Assembly: GCA_045644605.1 (NCBI GenBank)
Contig: JAZRHB010000016.1
Coordinates: forward strand, 1-14,686
DNA from: RGIG4103 sp045644605
Lineage (GTDB): Bacteria; Bacillota; Clostridia; RUG12999
Reading direction: 5' to 3'
DNA length: 14,686 nucleotides
This document shows, piece after piece, positions 1-6,239 of this stretch. The translations under genes and the position numbers were made by a program. The notes beneath the pieces are model-generated. The model saw only the letters and a program-made list of their open reading frames with translations, was not told the origin of the DNA and searched no databases. Within the stretch, counting starts at the first letter, position 1. The number at the start of each line of letters is the position of its first letter.

Positions 1-82
1 TAAATTGTGGACAAAATTTAAAGTTCAATAAAACATTTTCCTTACAATTTGATGAAATATATAAAAAAATTTAAACTTAGTC

Positions 83-111
83 TTGACATTGAATGAAATT
101 TGTCGTATAAT
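83..111 (+). promoter_or_regulatory. Sigma-A type promoter of rpsU-yqeY
   Basis: A perfect -35 box TTGACA (83-88) and a perfect -10 box TATAAT (106-111) are separated by exactly 17 bp. The leader from about 118 to 205 is short and ends in a purine-rich ribosome binding site. Both hexamers match the consensus, which fits strong constitutive transcription of a ribosomal protein gene. Bases 1-82 upstream are AT-rich and hold no gene that I can see. Confidence 0.9.
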
Positions 112-205
112 ATTTCTTGTGATTTTGTAGCGGAGTAAAATTTGCGACAAAGATGAATTGTTTTTACAATTCCGCACTTGTTTGAGCGGAGGGAGGGAAT
201 CAGTA

Positions 206-382
206 ATGTCAGAAATTAGATTAAAAGATCATGAATCTTTAGATAGCGCTCTGAGACGTTTTAAGCGTTCTTGCGCAAAAGATGGCGTTTTATCCGAAAT
301 TAGAAAACGTGAGCACTATGAAAAGCCGAGTGTTAAAAGAAAGAAGAAATCCGAAGCGGCTAGAAAAAGAAAGTTTAAATAA
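206..382 (+). CDS. rpsU: 30S ribosomal protein S21
   Basis: This small basic protein of the 30S ribosomal subunit sits near the 3' end of 16S rRNA and supports initiation. The 58-residue product matches the bacterial S21 family in length and pattern: an acidic and polar start (MSEIRLKDHESLDSALRRFKR), a central SEIRKREHYEKPSVKRKKK stretch, and a lysine/arginine-rich tail. An in-frame ATG at 158 would add 16 residues. I chose ATG 206 because the family starts there and a GGAGGGAGGG ribosome binding site lies just upstream at 188-197. A consensus promoter precedes it, and the yqeY-like gene follows 11 bp after its stop, the usual rpsU-yqeY arrangement of Bacillota. Confidence 0.96.
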   Translation: MSEIRLKDHESLDSALRRFKRSCAKDGVLSEIRKREHYEKPSVKRKKKSEAARKRKFK

Positions 383-393
383 ACGGTGATATT

Positions 394-837
394 ATGTCTT
401 TGAAGGAAAAACTTCTGGATGAACTGAAAATCGCTATGCGTGAAAAGGATAACGTGCGCAAAGATGCCATTCAAATGGTACGCGCCGCCCTTCTGCAGTA
501 CGAAAAAGACAATAAAGCTGAGCTTGACGACGAAGGTGTAATTGACATAATCGCTAAAGAAGTAAAACGTTATAAAGACGCTTTGCCTGATTATGAAAAA
601 AGCGGCAGACAGGACCTTATTGATGAACTCAATGCTAAGGTTAAAATATTGATGCCGTATTTACCGGAACAGCTCACTGAAGATGAAGTAAGAGCAATTG
701 TAAAGGCAGTGGTTACTGAAACCGGCGCTACTTCCATGAGAGAAATGGGAAAAGTTATGGGTGCAGTAATGCCTAAAGTAAAAGGAAGATTTGACGGTCG
801 TTTATTAAATAACATCGTAAAAGAGTACTTATCTTAA
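394..837 (+). CDS. yqeY: GatB/YqeY domain-containing protein
   Basis: The 147-residue protein belongs to the YqeY family, which shares a helical fold with the tail domain of GatB, the tRNA-dependent amidotransferase subunit. The family is often thought to bind tRNA, but its precise role is not established. Supporting features are the N-terminal MSLKEKLLDELKIAMREKD and RKDAIQMVRAALLQYEKD helices, a middle section rich in E, D and K, the PYLPEQLTEDEV segment near residue 90, and the C-terminal GKVMGAVMPKVKGRFDGRLLNNIVKEYL. Length is normal for the family. It starts 11 bp after rpsU with only a weak GGTGAT ribosome binding site, so translation probably benefits from upstream ribosomes. A strong hairpin terminator follows. 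Confidence 0.93.
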   Translation: MSLKEKLLDELKIAMREKDNVRKDAIQMVRAALLQYEKDNKAELDDEGVIDIIAKEVKRYKDALPDYEKSGRQDLIDELNAKVKILMPYLPEQLTEDEVRAIVKAVVTETGATSMREMGKVMGAVMPKVKGRFDGRLLNNIVKEYLS

Positions 838-846
838 ACAAAAATT

Positions 847-880
847 AAAGCCACGTTTCATTTGAAACGTGGCTTTTTGT
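847..880 (+). terminator. Intrinsic terminator, probably bidirectional
   Basis: The arms 847-860 and 863-876 are exact inverse complements (AAAGCCACGTTTCA against TGAAACGTGGCTTT) around a very short loop. The plus-strand side runs into a T-rich tail and ends the rpsU-yqeY transcript. On the minus strand the outer A/T pairs and following T-rich stretch would also serve the convergent glycoside-hydrolase-like gene, which ends at 885. Confidence 0.9.
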
Positions 881-884
881 TGTA

Positions 885-2837
885 TTATTTTTCCAAAAGG
901 AACATGCTGTATCCTGTAATTTCGGGAAGTGTAACAGTTGTGTATCCGTTTTCGTATTTGAAATCTACAGGATTTTCAGACGGTAAAAGCTTAACGGCTT
1001 TATATTCGCCTTTTACTTTAACCTCAAATCCTGCCGGAAGAACGTTATGGTCATCAATCAGTCCTAACTTTCCGCGGTTTTCAGGATATGTAACCTTAAC
1101 ATGAAGAAGTGTATAATCATCAGCTTCAGTTGTTGTTACCCTTGATGTAACAGGCATTTTCGGAGCTTTGATTTTAGGCTCTTCAATAAATCTTTCAAGT
1201 GCATATTTAACAAGATTTCTGTGGAACGGAGAGAAGAACTGTCCGTATGCTTCAAAAACTTTAAAGCTTATCTGACAAACATTTTCGCTCATTGCCATTG
1301 CGCTGTAACCGCTTTCCTTTGCAGGAGGAGTGTAGAAATATCCGTGAAGTCCATCCCAGTGCTTTGTGAAATATGCAGGAACGTGGGATGCAATCTCTTC
1401 ACCGCTTTTATTTTTCATCAAAATTCCCGGCGCATACATTGCCCAATCAAGATTGATTTCCTCAATATCCTTTTTAGGAGAATAGAAAGAATTATCTGTT
1501 GTTTCAATCTTATCAAATTCAAGGAAATTCCACGCATCAAGTGCAAAGCCTGTCTTGTCTTTGTTAAGTCCGCTTTCACCAGTGGAAAGAACTTTGCCGC
1601 CATTTTTGATGTATGTATCAAGCTTAGACTTAAGATTATCTGTCATGACAGCACCGTCGGGGAGAATAATAACTTTATATTTATCAAAATCCATTTTTTC
1701 GTTGATAACATCAAAATTATATTTAAGCTCTGCAAGGATACGGCTGGCGCCCTGAACGGCAATATAGTTACGGCTGTCCTTGCCTGTGGCAAGCGATCTG
1801 GGGTCAAATAAATTACGAAGGATTGCAACATCAGCAATAAGCTTTGCATCGTCAGTCCATTTTTCATACTGCATGTATTCTTCAAAAATTTCGCCGAACT
1901 GTTTATACATATCTTTGTTAAGATTTCTTGCAGGATGCATATGATCACCGATACAAATACCGATACCGTTGATAAGAGCATCATACATATCGCTCTGAAG
2001 TGCAACCTTGCCTTTGTATCCGCCAAAATCGCCCCAGGATTTCTGGAATCTGCCGGTCATATAAAGAACCTTATCTTCTCCAAACCACGCACGCTGATAT
2101 GCGGCATCCATAGGAACGGCTTCGTATCCCCAGGCTATCGGGAGATGCTCAATTTCGCCACGGTACTGTCTTTCGCGGTTGTGCTCAATCGGGATAGCGT
2201 TGTAAATAATGTTTTTATCTTTAGGTACAATATCACGAAGCTCCTGCGCAAGCTTTTGTATATTTTCAAATGTAAAAGCTGTAACAGATGCTTTATCATT
2301 AATATCGATACCTCGCGCAATCATATCTTCCGTACATTTATTGCAGTAACACGGGCGGGGATAAATGCAGTCAAAGAACATACCGTCAATGTCGTATTCG
2401 CAAATTTCTTTTACAACTCCGAGAAGATATTCTTTATATCCGTCGGAATTATAACAAAGCGTTCTGAAAAAGTTGCTTGCGCGGTCTTGTCCTGTAAGCA
2501 TATGACCGGTATCGTCAATTCTGCACCATTCCGGATGTTTTCTTTCTTGTTCGTGCGACAGCGTTGCATTAACATATGCAACAACTTCAATGCCCTTTGC
2601 GTGACATTCGCGTACAATATCACCAAACATATCACCTTTTAAATAAGGGTGCGGAGTGCCGATTTTGGTGGGATAATATGCAAACCCGATGTTGCATATT
2701 GCAAAAGCGTTTATAGACTGAACGTGTGCATCGGCAAGAGTTTTTGCAAATTCTTTTGCATCAAAATCTTCACCAAAATCAGTTATTTTCGGCAGTGTGT
2801 GAAAATCAAGTTGGACGGTTCTTTTTAACCTTGTCAT
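885..2837 (-). CDS. GHL6-type glycoside hydrolase-like protein with beta-galactosidase trimerisation-like domain
   Basis: The 650-residue protein has no signal peptide and is probably cytoplasmic. Residues 5 to about 320 look like the 'hypothetical glycosyl hydrolase 6' (GHL6) TIM barrel: QLDFH at 9-13, YYPTKIGTPHPYL at 54-66, GIEVVAYVN at 82-90, HPEW at 101-104, DIDGMFFD at 149-156 followed by cysteines 158, 163, 165 and 168, and MTGRFQKSWGDFGG at 260-273. Residues about 335 to 520 resemble the beta-galactosidase trimerisation domain (KYKVIILPDGAVMTD, NGGKVLSTG). The last ~80 residues look like a beta-sandwich. ATG 2837 is preceded by GGGGGA at a good distance. GHL6 proteins lack a well-defined substrate, so an acidic residue of DGMFFD or E228/E230 as catalyst is only a guess. 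Codon use resembles its neighbours. Family assignment is fairly secure; activity is unknown. Confidence 0.82.
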   Translation of the reverse strand: MTRLKRTVQLDFHTLPKITDFGEDFDAKEFAKTLADAHVQSINAFAICNIGFAYYPTKIGTPHPYLKGDMFGDIVRECHAKGIEVVAYVNATLSHEQERKHPEWCRIDDTGHMLTGQDRASNFFRTLCYNSDGYKEYLLGVVKEICEYDIDGMFFDCIYPRPCYCNKCTEDMIARGIDINDKASVTAFTFENIQKLAQELRDIVPKDKNIIYNAIPIEHNRERQYRGEIEHLPIAWGYEAVPMDAAYQRAWFGEDKVLYMTGRFQKSWGDFGGYKGKVALQSDMYDALINGIGICIGDHMHPARNLNKDMYKQFGEIFEEYMQYEKWTDDAKLIADVAILRNLFDPRSLATGKDSRNYIAVQGASRILAELKYNFDVINEKMDFDKYKVIILPDGAVMTDNLKSKLDTYIKNGGKVLSTGESGLNKDKTGFALDAWNFLEFDKIETTDNSFYSPKKDIEEINLDWAMYAPGILMKNKSGEEIASHVPAYFTKHWDGLHGYFYTPPAKESGYSAMAMSENVCQISFKVFEAYGQFFSPFHRNLVKYALERFIEEPKIKAPKMPVTSRVTTTEADDYTLLHVKVTYPENRGKLGLIDDHNVLPAGFEVKVKGEYKAVKLLPSENPVDFKYENGYTTVTLPEITGYSMFLLEK

Positions 2838-2870
2838 TTTTCTGTCCCCCTACATTAGTAAGATAGTATT

Positions 2871-2899
2871 ATAATATATCAAACACTAATAAAAGTCAA
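2871..2899 (-). promoter_or_regulatory. Promoter of the GHL6-type gene
   Basis: Read on the minus strand, TTGACT (2899-2894) and TATTAT (2876-2871) are 17 bp apart, with the -10 inside an A/T palindrome (TATTATAATA). It lies between the terminator of the small upstream gene and the ATG at 2837, so the large gene is probably transcribed on its own. ATTAGT (2885-2890 on the minus strand) and a matching inverted ACTAAT (minus strand, 2859-2854) flank the -10 and might be an operator, but this is weak. Confidence 0.65.
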
Positions 2900-2901
2900 T
2901 A

Positions 2902-2929
2902 AAAAAAGTCACTTTTTTGTGACTTTTTT
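2902..2929 (-). terminator. Intrinsic terminator after the small hypothetical gene
   Basis: The arms 2902-2912 and 2919-2929 are exact inverse complements (AAAAAAGTCAC against GTGACTTTTTT) with a six-base loop. On the minus strand the hairpin starts seven bases after the stop of the 56-residue gene and runs into a T tract, as expected for a rho-independent terminator. Confidence 0.85.
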
Positions 2930-2935
2930 AACTTT

Positions 2936-3106
2936 TTATCCGCGAAGCAGATTTTGTGCGTATTCTTTTAATGATTCAAAAGAAGTAATGTTTTCTTCGC
3001 TGTTTTTGATTTTTTCTTTAATGTGCTCCGGCAGGGAATTGTAGTAATCACAAGCCTTTGCATCGGATTCCATTAAAGTTGTAAGACTTACATGGCTTAT
3101 TCCCAA
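2936..3106 (-). CDS. Conserved-looking small hypothetical protein (TTG start)
   Basis: The frame stays open upstream to 3184, but the only good ribosome binding site, GAGGTG (about 3118-3113), sits six bases before a TTG at 3106. That gives a 56-residue product. It has no membrane segment and no cysteine pair. The C-terminal half (residues about 20-56: CDYYNSLPEHIKEKIKNS, then SFESLKEYAQNLLRG) reads as two amphipathic helices and resembles small uncharacterised proteins I associate with Clostridia, named only as hypothetical. I do not recognise a function. The ribosome binding site, suitable length and dedicated terminator argue that it is a real gene. I found no convincing promoter. The other candidate start is ATG at residue 12 (45-residue product), which lacks a ribosome binding site. 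Confidence 0.65.
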   Translation of the reverse strand: MGISHVSLTTLMESDAKACDYYNSLPEHIKEKIKNSEENITSFESLKEYAQNLLRG

Positions 3107-3264
3107 ATTAATCACCTCGTGAAATATTATTTGCGGATGAAACAAAAATATGTATTGTGACCGGAATGTACAAAAAAGCATCATTAAATCAGTCTTGAAA
3201 ATATAAAGAAAAATTAATATTTGTAAAAAATGTTAAAAAAATATAAAAAATGTTAGTTTATTAC

Positions 3265-3293
3265 TTGACGAAGATGTAAATTTAAGGTATATT
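3265..3293 (+). promoter_or_regulatory. Promoter of the M24-family gene
   Basis: TTGACG (3265-3270) and TATATT (3288-3293) are separated by 17 bp. The DNA just upstream (about 3210-3262) is extremely A/T-rich with repeated AAAAAATGTTA-like stretches, which could act as an UP element. The leader is short and ends in AGGAGG (3324-3329), nine bases before the ATG. Confidence 0.8.
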
Positions 3294-3338
3294 ATATATA
3301 ATAACATTATTATGTTTAAATTTAGGAGGTAATTTAAA

Positions 3339-4514
3339 ATGGCAAACAGAATTTGTATTCCCGATCACGAATATAAGGAGAGAGTTGCAAGAGCAGCAAA
3401 ACTCGTTCGCGACAGAGGTCTTGACGTAATGGTTGTTTCAAGTACCGAATCTGACTACGCTAACGCAAGATATTTCAGCGGCTTCTGGCCTCTTTTTGAA
3501 CGTGCAGGTGTTGCAATTGCAGCAAACGGAGACGCAGCTCTTATGGTTGGTCCTGAATGTATCATTTTCGCACAGGACGTTGCAAAAATGGACAAAATTT
3601 TCTGCTTAAGAGAATTCAGAGAATCAGCTGACCCGTCTTATCCGGAACTTCACGCTGATACATTCAAAGATGTATTCAAAGCAATCGGCGTAACAGGCGA
3701 AAACATCAAAATCGGTCTCGGTAGCTACGTTGAATGTACTCTTCCGATTTTTGAAGGACTTAAAGAAAGCTTCCCGAAAGCTGAAATCGTTAAATGTAAC
3801 GATATTATGGTTGAACTTCGTAAAATCAAGAGCGTTAACGAACTTGCTTGTATCCAGGAAGGTTTCCGTATTGTTGACCTTGCTACAGATGAAGTTATCC
3901 GTAACCTCAAACCGGGTGTAACAGAACTCCAGATGGTTGGTATCGCTCAGAAAGTTATTTACGAAGAAGGTGCAGAATACGAAGGTCTCCCGATGTACGT
4001 ATTCAGTGAAAAATCAACAAGCCACGCTATCAGCCGTTCAGGTTACAGAACAATTGGTAAAGGCGATATCGTTCAGCTTAACCTTTCTGCTAAAATTGAC
4101 GGTTATTCTCCGGCAATCGGTCTTCCGGTTGTAATGGGTAAACTCGAAGGTGAAAGAAGAAAAGTTGTTGAATTTGCTAAACAGGCTCACGACTGGACAA
4201 TCGACCAGCTTAAAGCAGGCGTAATTGCAAGTGATGTAGCTAAAGGATTCTATAACCTTTATGTTGAAAACGGATACAAAGACAGCTTCGTATACGGACC
4301 ATGTCACGGTACAGGTATGATCGAAGTTGAAGCTCCGTGGATGGAAACATCTTCAGATTATCCGCTTGAAGAAAACATGACATTCCAGGTAGATACCTTC
4401 ATTATGGGTAAAGGTTTTGGTTGTAGATGGGAAATCGGTGCTGCAATCACTAAAGACGGTTGCCACAAAATGACAGATTACCTTAACAAAGGACTTATCG
4501 AACTCAATTTCTAA
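3339..4514 (+). CDS. M24-family (creatinase/prolidase-like) protein with altered metal ligands
   Basis: The 391-residue protein has a creatinase-type N-terminal domain (about 1-155) and a C-terminal pita-bread M24 domain (about 160-390). The M24 landmarks are ELRKIKSVNELACIQEG (159-175), LKPGVTE (190-196), H229 in the SHAISRSGYRTIGKGD segment, PCHGTG with H323, and RWEIGAAIT with E365. Metal-dependent members use Asp, Asp, His, Glu, Glu. Here the aligned positions read N248, A259, H323, D352 and E365, so three of five ligands differ. It is therefore unlikely to be an ordinary Xaa-Pro dipeptidase. Creatinase shows that the fold can hydrolyse C-N bonds without metal, so a small-molecule amidohydrolase or lyase is plausible; the substrate is unknown. 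A strong promoter, an ideal AGGAGG and evenly biased codons suggest good expression. It is transcribed alone, up to the terminator at 4838. Confidence 0.85.
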   Translation: MANRICIPDHEYKERVARAAKLVRDRGLDVMVVSSTESDYANARYFSGFWPLFERAGVAIAANGDAALMVGPECIIFAQDVAKMDKIFCLREFRESADPSYPELHADTFKDVFKAIGVTGENIKIGLGSYVECTLPIFEGLKESFPKAEIVKCNDIMVELRKIKSVNELACIQEGFRIVDLATDEVIRNLKPGVTELQMVGIAQKVIYEEGAEYEGLPMYVFSEKSTSHAISRSGYRTIGKGDIVQLNLSAKIDGYSPAIGLPVVMGKLEGERRKVVEFAKQAHDWTIDQLKAGVIASDVAKGFYNLYVENGYKDSFVYGPCHGTGMIEVEAPWMETSSDYPLEENMTFQVDTFIMGKGFGCRWEIGAAITKDGCHKMTDYLNKGLIELNF

Positions 4515-4517
4515 TAA

Positions 4518-4826
4518 ATGTCATTAAGAAAGAAGGACATTGGAATAAAAAAATACGAACTTGTTGAACAACAGGTATAATGGGCAAGAATGGCATACAG
4601 AGTAAAAGCACTTGTTGATTTTTCTGATGTAAAAGCAGGAGAATGTGGTGGTTTTGTTTGTAGAGAAAACAATCTTTCCCATGAAGGAAATGCATGGGTG
4701 TGCGTCAACGCAGGAATTCTTGACAATGCAGTTGTTAAAGGCGATGCAGTTATTTGCGACAATGCACTTGTATATGATGATGCAGATGTTTCGGGAAATG
4801 CAAAAATGCGTAAGCTGCGGCCTTGA
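4518..4826 (+). pseudogene. Remnant of a hexapeptide-repeat protein gene
   Basis: One frame from 4518 to 4826 reads, in order, IKKYELVEQ, a TAA stop at 4578-4580, then YRVKALVDFSDVKAGECGGFV, LSHEGNAWVCVNAG and repeated xxNAxVxxDAxV units. This is the layout of left-handed beta-helix (hexapeptide-repeat) proteins common in phages and gut Clostridia, which begin MKKYEL and continue for many repeats. Three lesions are visible. ATA at 4545 stands where the family ATG would be, six bases after AAGGAC. There is an in-frame stop at 4578. The repeat array ends abruptly after about 4803 in KMRKLRP and a stop. A 78-residue product from ATG 4590 is formally possible but has no good ribosome binding site. 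It lies between the M24 stop and its terminator, so it is probably transcribed but dead. Confidence 0.72.
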
Positions 4827-4837
4827 CTAATATTAAT

Positions 4838-4866
4838 AAAAAGCTTGGAAATTCCAAGCTTTTTTT
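4838..4866 (+). terminator. Intrinsic terminator closing the M24 transcript
   Basis: AAGCTTGG at 4841-4848 pairs with CCAAGCTT at 4854-4861, extended by A/T pairs on the outside, with a small AAATT loop and a T tract to 4866. No terminator lies nearer to the M24 stop at 4514, so this one serves the M24 gene and the pseudogene behind it. Confidence 0.88.
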
Positions 4867-4876
4867 GTTTTTGGTA

Positions 4877-4905
4877 TTGTATATATTAAAAAGTTATGGT
4901 ATAAT
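4877..4905 (+). promoter_or_regulatory. Strong extended -10 promoter upstream of the gene relic
   Basis: TTGTAT (4877-4882), 17 bp, then TATAAT (4900-4905), with an extended -10 TGG directly before it (4897-4899). It starts 11 bp after the preceding terminator and drives plus-strand transcription. No terminator is visible between here and the oxidoreductase at 5368, so it probably serves the oxidoreductase and thioredoxin. Confidence 0.75.
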
Positions 4906-4955
4906 TTATAATAATAGGGCAAGAGTACTTTCTAATAAAAATAAAGGGTGTTCCC

Positions 4956-5350
4956 ATGTTGCAAAAAGAAGATAAATATGACTTCGGAAAACGCATGTTT
5001 GAAATCCATAAAACGGATATAAGATATGGTTATATATAAGCCATGTTGAGCAGACGGTTATAAATACAAAAGAAGTTAATATCAAAAGTATAAAACTTCA
5101 TGCTTCAACAGTTGCAAAAGAAATTGGAATACTTGTAGATGAAATAGAAAGCTTTATGAATGTAGAAATTGAGAATGCAAAAGAAAGCATTCCGTATCTT
5201 GAAGTGGATTCTCGTCTTGGTTGGGAACCAAGTATGGAATACATTGCATCGCCGGATCGTATTGACTGGAAAATTAAAATTATGCTCTATATTATGAGAG
5301 GCGAACTCAAATGGTATAGAGATGCAATAGCGCATGATTTAAAAGACTAA
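4956..5350 (+). pseudogene. Relic of a larger gene: N-terminal and C-terminal pieces with the middle missing
   Basis: AAAGGGTG at 4942-4949 is a plausible ribosome binding site for ATG 4956. This opens a 27-residue peptide (MLQKEDKYDFGKRMFEIHK...) that stops at 5037-5039. A second frame, open from 5012 to the TAA at 5348-5350, has no start near its beginning. It reads as a helical protein end: EIGILVDEIESFMNVEIENAKESIP, then DSRLGWEPSMEYIASPDRIDWKIKIMLYIMRGEL. The simplest reading is one gene that kept its promoter, ribosome binding site, first codons and last ~110 codons while most of the interior was deleted. The DSRLGWEPSMEY segment reminds me of the C-termini of large polysaccharide-active enzymes (DUF4838-like), but I cannot confirm that. 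An independent short gene from ATG 5156 (64 residues) is less likely because no ribosome binding site precedes it. Confidence 0.5.
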
Positions 5351-5367
5351 GAAAAGAGGTAAAACAA

Positions 5368-6225
5368 ATGAAAGTTCCATTTAAAGTAGACTTAACAGGA
5401 AAAGTTGCCGTTGTAACAGGCGGTGGCGGCGTGCTTTGCAGCACACTCGCATCAGCACTTTCGCAGTGTGGTGCAAAAACTGCAGTTCTTGACTTAAGAC
5501 TTGATGCAGCTGAAAAAGTTGCAGCTGATATCGTAGCTGAAGGCGGCATCGCAAAAGGATATGCGGCAAACGTACTTGAGCTTGCAAGCCTTCAGGCTGC
5601 ATACGAAGAAATCAAAAAAGATTTCGGCACATGCGACATTCTCATCAATGGTGCAGGCGGTAACAATGCAAAAGGTAACACAACAAAAGAATATCTCTAT
5701 CCGGAAGATATCAATAATACAGTTGAAGATGTAAGAACATTCTTCGACCTTGATCCGGAAGGGGTATCCTTTGTATTTAACTTAAACTTTTTGGGAACAC
5801 TTATTCCTACACAGGTGTTTGCTAAAGATATGTCTGCAAAAGGTAAAGGAAATATAATCAATATTTCTTCAATGAACGCATTTACACCGCTTACAAAAAT
5901 TCCTGCATACAGCGGAGCAAAAGCGGCAATCTCCAACTTTACACAGTGGCTTGCAGTTCATTTCTCAAAAGTTGGTGTTCGTGTTAATGCAATTGCACCG
6001 GGATTCTTTATTACAAATCAGAACAGAGATTTACTTATCAATCCGGACGGTTCTTTTGCACCGAGAGCAGAAAAAATATTAACAAATACACCTATGGACA
6101 GATTTGGCTCACCAGAAGAACTTGTTGGTACAGTTCTTTGGCTTGCAGACGACGGAGCGTCAGGATTTGTTGATGGCGTTGTAGTGCCGATAGACGGTGG
6201 TTTTGCGGCATACAGCGGTGTATAA
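5368..6225 (+). CDS. SDR-family oxidoreductase, probable D-mannonate oxidoreductase (fructuronate reductase, UxuB/YjmF type)
   Basis: This 285-residue classical short-chain dehydrogenase probably interconverts D-fructuronate and D-mannonate with NAD(H) in hexuronate breakdown. Its Rossmann fold shows VTGGGGVLC (16-24) for cofactor binding, an acidic D42 after beta-2 (favouring NAD(H)), ILINGAGGNN (91-100), and the catalytic set S168, Y181 and K185 (YSGAK). Family hallmarks of the SDR-type mannonate oxidoreductases of Bacillota are FNLNFLGTLIPTQVFAKDM (137-155), ISSMNAFTPLTKIPAYS (166-182), APGFFITNQNRDLL (210-223) and the ending IDGGFAAYSGV. AGAGGT at 5355-5360 is well placed for ATG 5368. 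It begins 17 bp after the relic's stop and is followed by thioredoxin with a 14-bp gap, so the two are co-transcribed. No uxuA, uxaC or kdgK gene is in the window. Confidence 0.82.
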   Translation: MKVPFKVDLTGKVAVVTGGGGVLCSTLASALSQCGAKTAVLDLRLDAAEKVAADIVAEGGIAKGYAANVLELASLQAAYEEIKKDFGTCDILINGAGGNNAKGNTTKEYLYPEDINNTVEDVRTFFDLDPEGVSFVFNLNFLGTLIPTQVFAKDMSAKGKGNIINISSMNAFTPLTKIPAYSGAKAAISNFTQWLAVHFSKVGVRVNAIAPGFFITNQNRDLLINPDGSFAPRAEKILTNTPMDRFGSPEELVGTVLWLADDGASGFVDGVVVPIDGGFAAYSGV

Positions 6226-6239
6226 TTCAGGAGATAATT

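Noticed and set aside
1221..2642. Two long plus-strand frames (1221-1811 and 1935-2642) opposite the GHL6-type gene
   Set aside because: Both are antisense to a well-supported family protein, lack ribosome binding sites and show low-complexity translations.
3107..3184. Upstream extension of the small hypothetical gene to an 82-residue product
   Set aside because: The extra N-terminus is hydrophobic/aromatic and unlike the rest, and no ribosome binding site precedes the 3184 start, while GAGGTG correctly positions TTG 3106.
3205..3262. A/T-rich repeated AAAAAATGTTA-like stretches as a replication origin or CRISPR-like repeat
   Set aside because: Only two or three irregular copies, no DnaA-box array and no cas genes; more likely an UP element of the adjacent promoter.
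4578..4580. Stop-codon readthrough or recoding of the in-frame TAA in the hexapeptide gene
   Set aside because: The start codon is also damaged and the repeat region truncated, so decay explains all three lesions. TAA ends other genes here normally.
4576..4581. TATAAT that could be a -10 box for the short frame starting at 4590
   Set aside because: No -35-like hexamer at 16-18 bp upstream, and no ribosome binding site for ATG 4590; the TAA in it is better explained as a nonsense mutation.
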